64,000 nucleotides of DNA, from assembly GCA_002315375.1 (NCBI GenBank), contig DCHR01000016.1, positions 1 through 64,000 of the forward strand, written 5' to 3'. This document shows, one piece after another, positions 43,189 to 50,632 of the stretch. Within the stretch, counting starts at the first letter, position 1, and each line of letters opens with the position of its first letter. The translations under genes were made by a program, and so were the position numbers. The notes under the pieces are model-generated. The model searched no databases. It had not been told where the DNA came from and saw nothing but the letters and a program-made list of their open reading frames with translations. This DNA is from Treponema sp. UBA1747. Its GTDB lineage: Bacteria; Spirochaetota; Spirochaetia; Treponematales; Treponemataceae.

Positions 43189-44802
43189 TTATTCCTGAGG
43201 AATGCGGATTTTTGTTCCTGAAATAATGTAATCAGGATCTTTAATTCCATTGTATCTGGCGATTTTTTTGTAACGCCATGGATTTTTGTAGTATGTATCT
43301 GCAATATCCCAGAGAGTATCGCCCCATTTAATTTTGTAGATAATATCCTGTTTAGGTTCAACTTTTGGAGGAGCAGGAGGTTCCGGTTTTACTTCTTCTG
43401 CTTCTTCGATAATGACAATTTCATCTTCTTTTGCAGAAGGAACTTCTGGTTCCGGCTCCGGTTCAACTGCAGGCTGGGCAACAGGCTCAGGTTTTACAGG
43501 TTCTGTAATCTCAACAGGAGCTTCATTTTTCTGACCTTTCTTAAGAACATTCAGTTTTGAAGGAATTACAAAAAGAACAAGGAGAACAGCAATAATACAG
43601 ATAATTGCACAGATGATACAGATAATTACAGAAGTACGGGTTTTCTTTTTATCACTTTCATAATCACTGTCATCGAAAGAAGATTCTCCCAGTTCTGTTT
43701 CTTTATCATAAAGCCCCGTAAAACTTAATCCGTCTGATCCCATTTCGCTGCTTGAAGAGTTTTCGGCACGAGTCAATTCTTCATCAAAATCCCAGTCCAT
43801 ATCTGTATCCTGAACAACTGATGAAGCTGCTGTATTTTCTTCCTCGAAATCAGGAAGATCAAAAAGCGATTCACTTTCTGTTGTTTCAAAGTCATTATCA
43901 GATATTGTTTCTTCTGATTCAAGATTATTAAAATCAGGAAGATCAAAATCAGAACTTGTCACATCATTTTCTGAACTTTCATCAGAGATTGTTTCTTCTG
44001 CGAGGAAATCTGTTTCTTCATTTCCTTCTGCTTCATTTTCAAGATCATCCAGAGAAAAGTCTGCGAAAGGTTCTTCTTCTGTTACGGTTTCCTCTGCAAA
44101 ATCTACGGCTGGTTCTTCTTCTGCCACAGATTCCTCTGCAAAGTCTGCAACAGGCTCTTCTTCTGTTACTGTCTCTTCTGCAAAGTCAACAACAGGTTCT
44201 TCTTCTGCTACTGTCTCTTCTGCAAAATCTACGGCTGGTTCTTCAGGAACTTCTTCATTTGCTTCATCTTCTTTCTGACTTAAAAGCATTGCTGCTGCAA
44301 GAAGACCGCCACCGGCAGCAACACCGGCTGCAGCAGCTTTATCATCTGCAGGTTTCTCTTCTGTTTCTGCAGCTTCTTCCGAACCGAAGTCTTCGCTCAA
44401 AACTTCACTTTCATCTACTGATGTTTCAGCAATATCATAATCTGACGGCTCATCTGCCATACGTTCTTCAAGAGTACGGTTTACAAGTTCAATTGTTGTC
44501 TTGCTTTCTGCACCGGTTTCTTCATCAACAATATTTGCAGACAGTTCATTGTTCTCATCTATTGCAACTGAAAAAGCAATATTTGATTCGCCGCGTGGAT
44601 GTTCTTTGATATTATCAATCTGGAGAGTATCTACATATTCAGCATCATCCATGGAACCTGACTCTGAACGATATAAATCTACCATTACACGTGTCTGGTT
44701 GTTGTGTGCTGTTGTGAGTTCCAGTTGTTTCTGTTCAGGCTGACCTTCCTGCAGAACTGGAAAAAAAGACCCGTCTGCAAGTTTTATCCCAATAGTTTTC
44801 AT
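43189..44802 (-). CDS. DnaK substrate-domain / transmembrane / LysM hybrid
   Basis: A 537-residue bitopic protein with unusual domain order. Residues about 1-110 match the beta-sandwich substrate-binding domain of Hsp70/DnaK (TTAHNNQTRVMVDLYRSES, then HPRGESNIAFSVAIDENNEL, then ETGAESKTTIEL) without the ATPase domain. About 115-380 is acidic and low complexity, with an internal repeat of about 16 residues (EEPVVDFAEETVTE) occurring five times. TM helix about 395-418 (SVIICIICAIICIIAVLLVL). A Pro/Glu linker leads to a C-terminal LysM (IKWGDTLWDIADTYY). So a cytoplasmic chaperone-like module seems linked across the membrane to peptidoglycan. The function is unknown. Confidence 0.8.
   Translation of the reverse strand: MKTIGIKLADGSFFPVLQEGQPEQKQLELTTAHNNQTRVMVDLYRSESGSMDDAEYVDTLQIDNIKEHPRGESNIAFSVAIDENNELSANIVDEETGAESKTTIELVNRTLEERMADEPSDYDIAETSVDESEVLSEDFGSEEAAETEEKPADDKAAAAGVAAGGGLLAAAMLLSQKEDEANEEVPEEPAVDFAEETVAEEEPVVDFAEETVTEEEPVADFAEESVAEEEPAVDFAEETVTEEEPFADFSLDDLENEAEGNEETDFLAEETISDESSENDVTSSDFDLPDFNNLESEETISDNDFETTESESLFDLPDFEEENTAASSVVQDTDMDWDFDEELTRAENSSSSEMGSDGLSFTGLYDKETELGESSFDDSDYESDKKKTRTSVIICIICAIICIIAVLLVLFVIPSKLNVLKKGQKNEAPVEITEPVKPEPVAQPAVEPEPEPEVPSAKEDEIVIIEEAEEVKPEPPAPPKVEPKQDIIYKIKWGDTLWDIADTYYKNPWRYKKIARYNGIKDPDYIISGTKIRIPQE
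44080..44245 (-). repeat. In-frame tandem repeat of the LysM hybrid gene
   Basis: About five copies of a 48-bp unit encode a 16-residue acidic motif (FAEETV-EEEP-VD). Copies differ mainly at synonymous or V/A positions. Such repeats readily change copy number. Confidence 0.8.
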
Positions 44803-44812
44803 TGAACACCCC

Positions 44813-44828
44813 CAGGAAATTCTTCCTG
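44813..44828 (-). other. Small hairpin before the LysM gene
   Basis: CAGGAA, ATTC, TTCCTG is a perfect 6-bp inverted repeat in the 41-bp space between the two genes. There is no T-run. Confidence 0.35.
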
Positions 44829-44843
44829 TTATTTTACCATATA

Positions 44844-45680
44844 TTAGAAGGAATATGTATAGTCGGCCATGTAAACCAGTTCATTAACGGTTCCGCCGAA
44901 TTTTTCGGATACAGCGTAATCTGAAACTTTGATTACATTTCCATCGTCATCATATTTCAAAATTACTCTTTCATAAACTTTGCTGTCTGAATCAGAAGCG
45001 GTATACATTGTAATTTCAGTCATCAGATTGTCAGCGTTATAACGGAAAACTTTCTGTGTATCTCCCTCCAGACTGTCATGAATGAAGGAAGATTCCGGAC
45101 GTCCGTCTTCTCTGTATGTAATTTTTTTATCACAATCCAGAGAACCGTTAGAATAATACTCGAATACTCTTGTTACACGGTTTTCAAGATCATATTCATA
45201 GATTGTTTTCCAGAGAAGAGCACCTTTTGAATCATATCCGCTTTCATCTATAAGCTGATCTTCTTCGTATTTGAAAATAGTTTTATTCTTAAGATCACCG
45301 TTTACATCATAATCGTTAATTTCTGTTTTACGTCCTTTGCTGTAAACATATTCTGTTTTATAGATAAGTTCTCCCGATGGGGTGAAACCTTCAGAAACAA
45401 GAGGGTTCCCCAGTGAATCGAATGAAGATTTGATGGTAATTTCAGGAACTCCGCGTCCTGAATACTGAGTATTTTCTACATCATTTCCACCTGCATCAAT
45501 TTTATGAACAACTTTGCTGGATGGAGTTTTGTAATATTCCCCGAACCTTGTATTAATTGAATATTCAACAACAGTATATTCTTTTACTCCGGCCTTCAGC
45601 GGAATAAGTGCAGTAATGTCTTTGGCAAACACCGAAAGACTCATGACAAATGCTGCACAGGCAAAAACGATTTTTTTCAT
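44844..45680 (-). CDS. Exported YD/MORN-like repeat protein
   Basis: A 278-residue exported protein with signal peptide ending near SVFAKD. The mature part is a series of short beta repeats of the form YxxxGxLxxKTxxxY (for example GELIYKTEYVYSKGRK, GDLKNKTIFKYEED, GALLWKTIYEYDLE), resembling YD or toxin_15-like repeats. This links it in style to the RHS protein. It lies 41 bases upstream of the LysM hybrid on the same strand and could be co-transcribed. GGGAG precedes the ATG. Function unknown. Confidence 0.75.
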   Translation of the reverse strand: MKKIVFACAAFVMSLSVFAKDITALIPLKAGVKEYTVVEYSINTRFGEYYKTPSSKVVHKIDAGGNDVENTQYSGRGVPEITIKSSFDSLGNPLVSEGFTPSGELIYKTEYVYSKGRKTEINDYDVNGDLKNKTIFKYEEDQLIDESGYDSKGALLWKTIYEYDLENRVTRVFEYYSNGSLDCDKKITYREDGRPESSFIHDSLEGDTQKVFRYNADNLMTEITMYTASDSDSKVYERVILKYDDDGNVIKVSDYAVSEKFGGTVNELVYMADYTYSF

Positions 45681-45758
45681 AACAGACTCCCTTTTTTTAA
45701 TAACTATACTTTTAGATTATCGGCAGAAATGCCTGATTTCGTTATACTCAATATTACC

Positions 45759-46556
45759 ATGAACGATTCCCAGTTTTCAGTTTTTGAAGCCTTTAGAAAT
45801 GAATTCCAGAAAAAAATAAACGAATGGTCCAAATACAATGACGAACTGTCTGATTTGCAGGAACAGGCCGCAAAAAACGGTGGAACTCCCTCATACCCGG
45901 TGCAGAATCCTGTCTGCTACAATACCGCCCTGGACTCTGTTACCCGTGAAGATGACATCAAACTGATTCTGATTGGCGATAATCCGGGTAAAAATGAACA
46001 ACTGGATGAAAACCGGAAATATCTTGTAGGACTGGCAGGCAAACTGGGAGTAAAATTCTTCGCAGAAAACCCGGAACTGAATACTGACTTCAGAAAAAAC
46101 GTAATAATTCTGAACAAAACTCCGGTTCACTCGGCCAGAACCGAACATCTTCGCTGGATTATAAAAAACAGCCGCCCCGAAATAGCGGAACTTATAGAAG
46201 AAAGCCAAAAATGGATGGCAAAAGCCACTGCAGAACTCCATATGGCTCTTTCAGAAGCTTCAGATTCAGAAGGGACAGGGACAAAGGGGACAGACCCCCA
46301 GCTCTGGCTTGTAGGCTATGCTGAACTGAAAGGAAAAGGTCTTTTTCTCCCCTATCGGGACACCCTTTTGGAAACCTACAGGAATCAGAATAAAGAAGAC
46401 TTCTTCAAAAACGGAGTTTTCACCTACCAGCACTTTTCCATGAACCGCTTTACCATTGATTTAAATGACTTCCGGAAGCAAAATGCCCCGGACAGCCTGA
46501 AACAGACCCTCACAGACCTGGGCTCACTTCACCGAAAAGAGATTTTTGGGGTATAA
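45759..46556 (+). CDS. Uracil-DNA-glycosylase-superfamily-like protein
   Basis: A 265-residue protein of uncertain function. LILIGDNPGKNEQ resembles the active-site GExPGxxE motif of UDG families 4/5, and YLVGLAGKLGVKFF resembles the F-GxxG-xL segment after it; FTYQHFSMNRF could be the late His motif. NKTPVHSARTEHLRW lies between. Around residues 171-180 an insertion (EGTGTKGTDPQ) stems from the GGGGACAGACCCC repeat. ATG 45759 is chosen because TATACT at 45743-45748 lies between it and the longer reading. Family assignment is tentative. Confidence 0.5.
   Translation: MNDSQFSVFEAFRNEFQKKINEWSKYNDELSDLQEQAAKNGGTPSYPVQNPVCYNTALDSVTREDDIKLILIGDNPGKNEQLDENRKYLVGLAGKLGVKFFAENPELNTDFRKNVIILNKTPVHSARTEHLRWIIKNSRPEIAELIEESQKWMAKATAELHMALSEASDSEGTGTKGTDPQLWLVGYAELKGKGLFLPYRDTLLETYRNQNKEDFFKNGVFTYQHFSMNRFTIDLNDFRKQNAPDSLKQTLTDLGSLHRKEIFGV
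46270..46298. repeat. GGGACAGGGACAAAGGGGACAGACCCC unit inside the UDG-like gene
   Basis: The stretch holds GGGACAGGGACA followed by GGGGACAGACCCC. It encodes an in-frame Gly-Thr-Gly-Thr-Lys-Gly-Thr-Asp-Pro insertion, like the one in the PfkB gene. Confidence 0.65.
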
Positions 46557-46557
46557 T
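46552..46557 (+). promoter_or_regulatory. -10 box of ptsI
   Basis: TATAAT spans the stop codon of the upstream gene and ends nine bases before ATG 46567. There is no Shine-Dalgarno between. Confidence 0.45.
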
Positions 46558-46566
46558 AGATATATT

Positions 46567-48300
46567 ATGGAAGTATTTCTTGGAACCGGCGCCGCCGAAG
46601 GAATCGGAATCGGCACAGCATTTGTTATACCTGAACCAGTAAAACGTGCTATACCACAGCACCGCATTAAAATCGACCAGCTGAACAAAGGCTGGCTTCA
46701 CTTTGAACAGGCTGTTCAGGTTGTAACCCTTAACCTTTCAGAGCATCTGGAAATGCTTTCCCCTGATGATGAACAGGATAAAATCCAGCGGGAAGTTTTT
46801 GAAACCTATATTCTTATGCTGGGAGACCCGGTTTTCCTAAAAGAAGTAAAAACCTTCTACGAAAAGGAACAGTTCAACATCGAATATGCGGTTCAGTTCA
46901 AGGCAGAAGAATATGCTGCAAAACTCCGGAATGCAGGTAACGATTACCTGGCAGAACGTGCAAAGGACATTACAGATGTTTTCGGCCGTGTTCTGGATGA
47001 AATGCTTGATATCCATCCCTTTGATATCAGCCGCGTTCCTGACGGTTCGGTAATCGTTGCAAAAACCTTAAGTTCAGCAGATACAATCGTTCTTTCACAA
47101 AGAAAAATCAGCGGTCTGGCCCTTACAGAAGGCGGAGTTTCAAGCCACGTTGTTATTCTGGCTAGAAACTATGGAATTCCTACTGTTGTCGGCCTGGAAG
47201 ACATTACAAAGAAAATCATTACCGGTGAAACACTGATAATTGATGGAAAAGGCGCAGAAGTCCTTCAGAATCCTGACAAAAGTACAATCACCGAATACAA
47301 AATGAAAATCCGCGAAGAATACCAGCACAAACTGGCTCTTCGTGCCTTCCTTGATAAACCTGCCGTTACAAAGGACGGAACTCTGTTCCACCTTATGGCA
47401 AATATCGGTACTCCTGAAGAAGCAGAAATTGCAAAAGCAGAAGGTGCCGACGGAATCGGTCTTTTCCGTACCGAATTCCTGTATATGAGCACACAGGGAG
47501 CTTCCCTCAACGCTGCTACCCGTACTTTCAGTGAAGAAACCCAGTTCAAGGCTTACAAAAAAGTCCTGGAAATCATGGGTGAAAAACCTGTTACAATCAG
47601 AACCCTGGATGCCGGTGGAGACAAAATCATCAATGCAGTTGATATTCCTCTCACAGAAGAAAAAAATCCTCTTATGGGACTTCGTGCCGTTCGTCTGAGC
47701 CTGGAATATCCTCAGGTTTTCAAGACTCAGCTGAGAGCCCTGTACCGTTCAAGCGTTTACGGAAACCTTCGCATTATGCTGCCACTTATTTCCAGCATGA
47801 GCCAGGTTATTGAATGCAAGAAGCTTATTGAAGAAGTAAAAGCACAGCTCCGGGAAGAAGGAATTCCTTTCAAAGAAGATGTTCCTGTGGGAATCATGAT
47901 AGAAACTGCTTCTGCAGCCATTATTTCGGACTGTCTTACAGAAGTAAGTGATTTCTTCAGTCTGGGAACCAATGACCTGACCCAGTACACACTGGGAATT
48001 GACCGTGAAAACCAGCACGTCGCAAATCTTTATAACGAATTCAACCTTGCAGTTTTAAGATTGATCAATCTGACTCTGGCAAATGCGGCAAAAGCCGGTA
48101 AACCGGTTTCAGTCTGCGGTGAAATGGCCGGACGACAGGACAGTATTATGGTTCTGGGTGGAATGGGAATCCGCGACTTAAGTATGGGTCCAAAACTCAT
48201 TTCCAAGACAAAGGAACTGCTTTCAAGATTTACAATTGAGGAACTGGAAGCCATTTCTGCAAAACATCTGAACGGAATCTGGGACCAGCTGAATACTTAA
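46567..48300 (+). CDS. ptsI: PTS enzyme I
   Basis: A 577-residue phosphoenolpyruvate-protein phosphotransferase. The phospho-His region is EGGVSSHVVILARNYGIP, the PEP-binding barrel shows GIGLFRTEFLYM, MPLISSMSQV, VGIMIETASAA, SLGTNDLTQYTLGIDREN and VCGEMAGR with the active-site Cys. It starts the phosphorelay that drives sugar uptake or regulatory PTS signalling in the cytoplasm. No ptsH is adjacent. The active-site motif reads VSSH where many enzymes have RTSH. It has its own promoter close to the start and a strong terminator. Confidence 0.95.
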   Translation: MEVFLGTGAAEGIGIGTAFVIPEPVKRAIPQHRIKIDQLNKGWLHFEQAVQVVTLNLSEHLEMLSPDDEQDKIQREVFETYILMLGDPVFLKEVKTFYEKEQFNIEYAVQFKAEEYAAKLRNAGNDYLAERAKDITDVFGRVLDEMLDIHPFDISRVPDGSVIVAKTLSSADTIVLSQRKISGLALTEGGVSSHVVILARNYGIPTVVGLEDITKKIITGETLIIDGKGAEVLQNPDKSTITEYKMKIREEYQHKLALRAFLDKPAVTKDGTLFHLMANIGTPEEAEIAKAEGADGIGLFRTEFLYMSTQGASLNAATRTFSEETQFKAYKKVLEIMGEKPVTIRTLDAGGDKIINAVDIPLTEEKNPLMGLRAVRLSLEYPQVFKTQLRALYRSSVYGNLRIMLPLISSMSQVIECKKLIEEVKAQLREEGIPFKEDVPVGIMIETASAAIISDCLTEVSDFFSLGTNDLTQYTLGIDRENQHVANLYNEFNLAVLRLINLTLANAAKAGKPVSVCGEMAGRQDSIMVLGGMGIRDLSMGPKLISKTKELLSRFTIEELEAISAKHLNGIWDQLNT

Positions 48301-48311
48301 TTTATAAAAGC

Positions 48312-48353
48312 AAAAAAAAAGCGTATGTTCGACCGAACATACGCTTTTTTTTA
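48312..48353. terminator. Strong bidirectional intrinsic terminator
   Basis: GCGTATGTTCG and CGAACATACGC form a perfect stem (48321-48344) with A-run before and T-run after, between convergent ptsI and the outer-membrane protein gene. Confidence 0.93.
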
Positions 48354-48382
48354 TTCCGGACAAGCCGGAGTTTTAAGTCAAA

Positions 48383-48868
48383 TTAGAGCCAAACGCGGAA
48401 ACCAACGTTTACAGGAACGTATCCCCAGAGGAACTGTCCAGAAGCAGTATCTGAACCAACAACCATTGTGAATGATGGCTGCCATGCTGCCTGAAGGTAA
48501 AGTTCAAGGAATCCATCCAGAAGGAAAAGGTTTGTACCAGCAACGAGACGTGGACCAACCAGGAGAGCCATAGGATCAGAAAGTGCTACGTTTCCACCAA
48601 CACCAACGCCATAGAAGTATCCCCATGTTCCCTGAATAGCTGGGTTTGCTACCCACCAGTCAGCTGTTGCACCAACAGAAACATAGTTGTTTCCGAAACC
48701 AAGGTCAATTGCCAGAACACATGGAAGTGTGTCTACTTTAAGAGAAAGAGCTGCACCACCGTTACCACCTACTGCGTAACCACCCTGTGCACCAATACCA
48801 AGAGCAAAAACATTTGCTGTTCCTGCGATTACAAATGCTGCCAAAACAGCCAAAAGCTTCTTTTTCAT
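48383..48868 (-). CDS. DUF3996-like small outer-membrane barrel protein
   Basis: A 161-residue exported protein with signal peptide ending near VFALG. The mature part is Gly- and aromatic-rich with alternating hydrophobicity, ending in an aromatic-x-aliphatic pattern (VGFRVWL), as in eight-stranded beta barrels. GVGVGGNV, GPRLVAGTNLFLLDGFLELYL resembles the spirochaete DUF3996 family (Borrelia BAPKO_0422 type). AAGGAG lies upstream of ATG 48868. It is probably abundant, given a strong ribosome site and a strong terminator. Confidence 0.65.
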   Translation of the reverse strand: MKKKLLAVLAAFVIAGTANVFALGIGAQGGYAVGGNGGAALSLKVDTLPCVLAIDLGFGNNYVSVGATADWWVANPAIQGTWGYFYGVGVGGNVALSDPMALLVGPRLVAGTNLFLLDGFLELYLQAAWQPSFTMVVGSDTASGQFLWGYVPVNVGFRVWL

Positions 48869-48999
48869 AAGAATCTCCTTTTGTGACAAAAATGTCTAAA
48901 ATATCTAATATCTCAATTATATAAAATGCTTATAAATGTTGCAAGTAATTAACAATGCTCTTTTTCCTTACATCTGATGTTCAAATCATTTTTTTTCTA

Positions 49000-49005
49000 T
49001 ATAAT
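49000..49005 (+). promoter_or_regulatory. -10 box of der
   Basis: TATAAT ends seven bases before ATG 49013 without a Shine-Dalgarno. Confidence 0.5.
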
Positions 49006-49012
49006 GAACTTT

Positions 49013-50629
49013 ATGGCAAAGAAAAAGAAAGCAAAACCGGATTTCTCCAAACCGAAACCGGGTGTAAACGCAGAAACTTCTGAAAATGAAAACGAAGGTC
49101 TGACACTTGAAAACTATGACTCAATGGGAAATCTTCTGACTGACGGTGAAGATACCGGATATGAAAGAGATGAAGCAGAAGAAGAATCTTTTGTTGATGA
49201 AAATGACGAGAATCTCATTACTCTTCCTGAGACAAAATCAAATGATTATGTAAGGCCTGAAGATTTTGAATATGAAGGTCTGCCTACTCTGGTAATTGCA
49301 GGACGACCAAACGTTGGTAAATCAACTTTATTTAACCGCTTTCTGCACCGCCGCATTGCAATCGTAAATGACCAGCCGGGCGTAACCCGCGATCCTGTTG
49401 AAGCCGTTGCCATTATGAAAGGAAAACCTGTTCACCTTATCGATACAGGCGGATACAAACTGGAACGTGAAATCGGAACCATGGAAGCCGCTCTGGACGA
49501 ACAGGTTGTAGAAAAATCACTTCTGGAAATTGAAAAAGCAGACTGTATCCTTATTCTCCTTGAAGCCGGCATGATTACCGGTGAAGACGAAGAATTCATT
49601 CTGCGCATGCGCCCTTACTGGGACAAAGTTGTTGCCGCTGTAAACAAAACTGAAGGCGGAAAGAATGAAGCTGAAGCCTGGAACTATGCCCGCTTCGGAT
49701 TCAAAAACCTGTTCTTCATTTCTGCAAGCCATGGCGACCGCATCAGCGAACTTGCTGACTGTCTGGTTTCCCAAATGGACTTCTCAAAAGTAAAGGTTCT
49801 TTCGAACCAGCGTCCGATTAAAATTGCCATTCTCGGGAAACCAAATACAGGAAAATCAACACTTTCCAACAGGCTTACTCACTCGGAAAAATCAATTGTC
49901 TGTGACTATGCAGGAACAACCCGCGACGTAGTTGAAGGCGAATTTGAATACCGTGACCAGCGCTTCAAGGTTCTGGATACTGCCGGTATCCGCCGCAAGG
50001 CCAAGGTTACAGAAGACGTTGAATATTATTCTGTAAACCGCGCCATCAAAACCCTGGACCAGTGTGACATCGTTTACCTGATGATTGATGCAGAAGAAGG
50101 CCTTGCCGAACAGGACAAGAAAATTTGTTCTCTGGCTTACGAACAGGGACGCGGAATCATTTTCCTTCTGAACAAGTGGGACAAAATGCCTCAGGACAAT
50201 AAAACCTTCAAGGCTACAAAAGAATGGATCAACATTATGTTCGGTCAGATGGAATATGCCCCTATTCTCCCAATCAGTGCCCTGGAAGGAAAAGGCGTAA
50301 AAGACCTTCTGGACAAGACTCTGGAAATCTACGGACAGCTTACAAAGAAAATAGGAACATCGGCCCTGAATATGGCCCTTAAAGACTGGCTGGACCGTTA
50401 TCCGCCTCCAGCAAGCCGCACAGCACACTTCAAGATCCGCTACATGACTCAGAAGGAAGCAAATCCTGTCCGCTTCATGATTTTTGCAACCAGACCGGAA
50501 GTTGTACCTGAAACATACATCGCTTACCTTAAAAACCGCATCCGCGAAGATCTGGGCTTTGACCAGATTCCGGTTCAGCTGGAAATGAAAGCAAGTAGAA
50601 GTAAGTGGGAAGAGCGAACCAAGGAATAA
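49013..50629 (+). CDS. der: Ribosome-assembly GTPase Der
   Basis: A 538-residue tandem GTPase. G domain 1 shows GRPNVGKSTLFNR, PGVTRDP, DTGGY and a G4 site VNKTE; G domain 2 shows GKPNTGKSTLSNR, AGTTRDVV, DTAGI, NKWDK; a KH-like domain closes the protein (RTAHFKIRYMTQ). It acts in 50S assembly. The N-terminal 88 residues are an extra Lys-rich then acidic tail, absent from E. coli Der. G4 of domain 1 is NKTE instead of NKxD, a slight deviation. The ModF-like gene follows after three bases. Confidence 0.95.
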   Translation: MAKKKKAKPDFSKPKPGVNAETSENENEGLTLENYDSMGNLLTDGEDTGYERDEAEEESFVDENDENLITLPETKSNDYVRPEDFEYEGLPTLVIAGRPNVGKSTLFNRFLHRRIAIVNDQPGVTRDPVEAVAIMKGKPVHLIDTGGYKLEREIGTMEAALDEQVVEKSLLEIEKADCILILLEAGMITGEDEEFILRMRPYWDKVVAAVNKTEGGKNEAEAWNYARFGFKNLFFISASHGDRISELADCLVSQMDFSKVKVLSNQRPIKIAILGKPNTGKSTLSNRLTHSEKSIVCDYAGTTRDVVEGEFEYRDQRFKVLDTAGIRRKAKVTEDVEYYSVNRAIKTLDQCDIVYLMIDAEEGLAEQDKKICSLAYEQGRGIIFLLNKWDKMPQDNKTFKATKEWINIMFGQMEYAPILPISALEGKGVKDLLDKTLEIYGQLTKKIGTSALNMALKDWLDRYPPPASRTAHFKIRYMTQKEANPVRFMIFATRPEVVPETYIAYLKNRIREDLGFDQIPVQLEMKASRSKWEERTKE

Positions 50630-50632
50630 AAA

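Noticed and set aside
43956..44609. 217-codon Leu/Gln-rich open frame on the plus strand
   Set aside because: It is the complement of the acidic Glu-repeat region of the LysM hybrid; composition is an artefact of the repeat.
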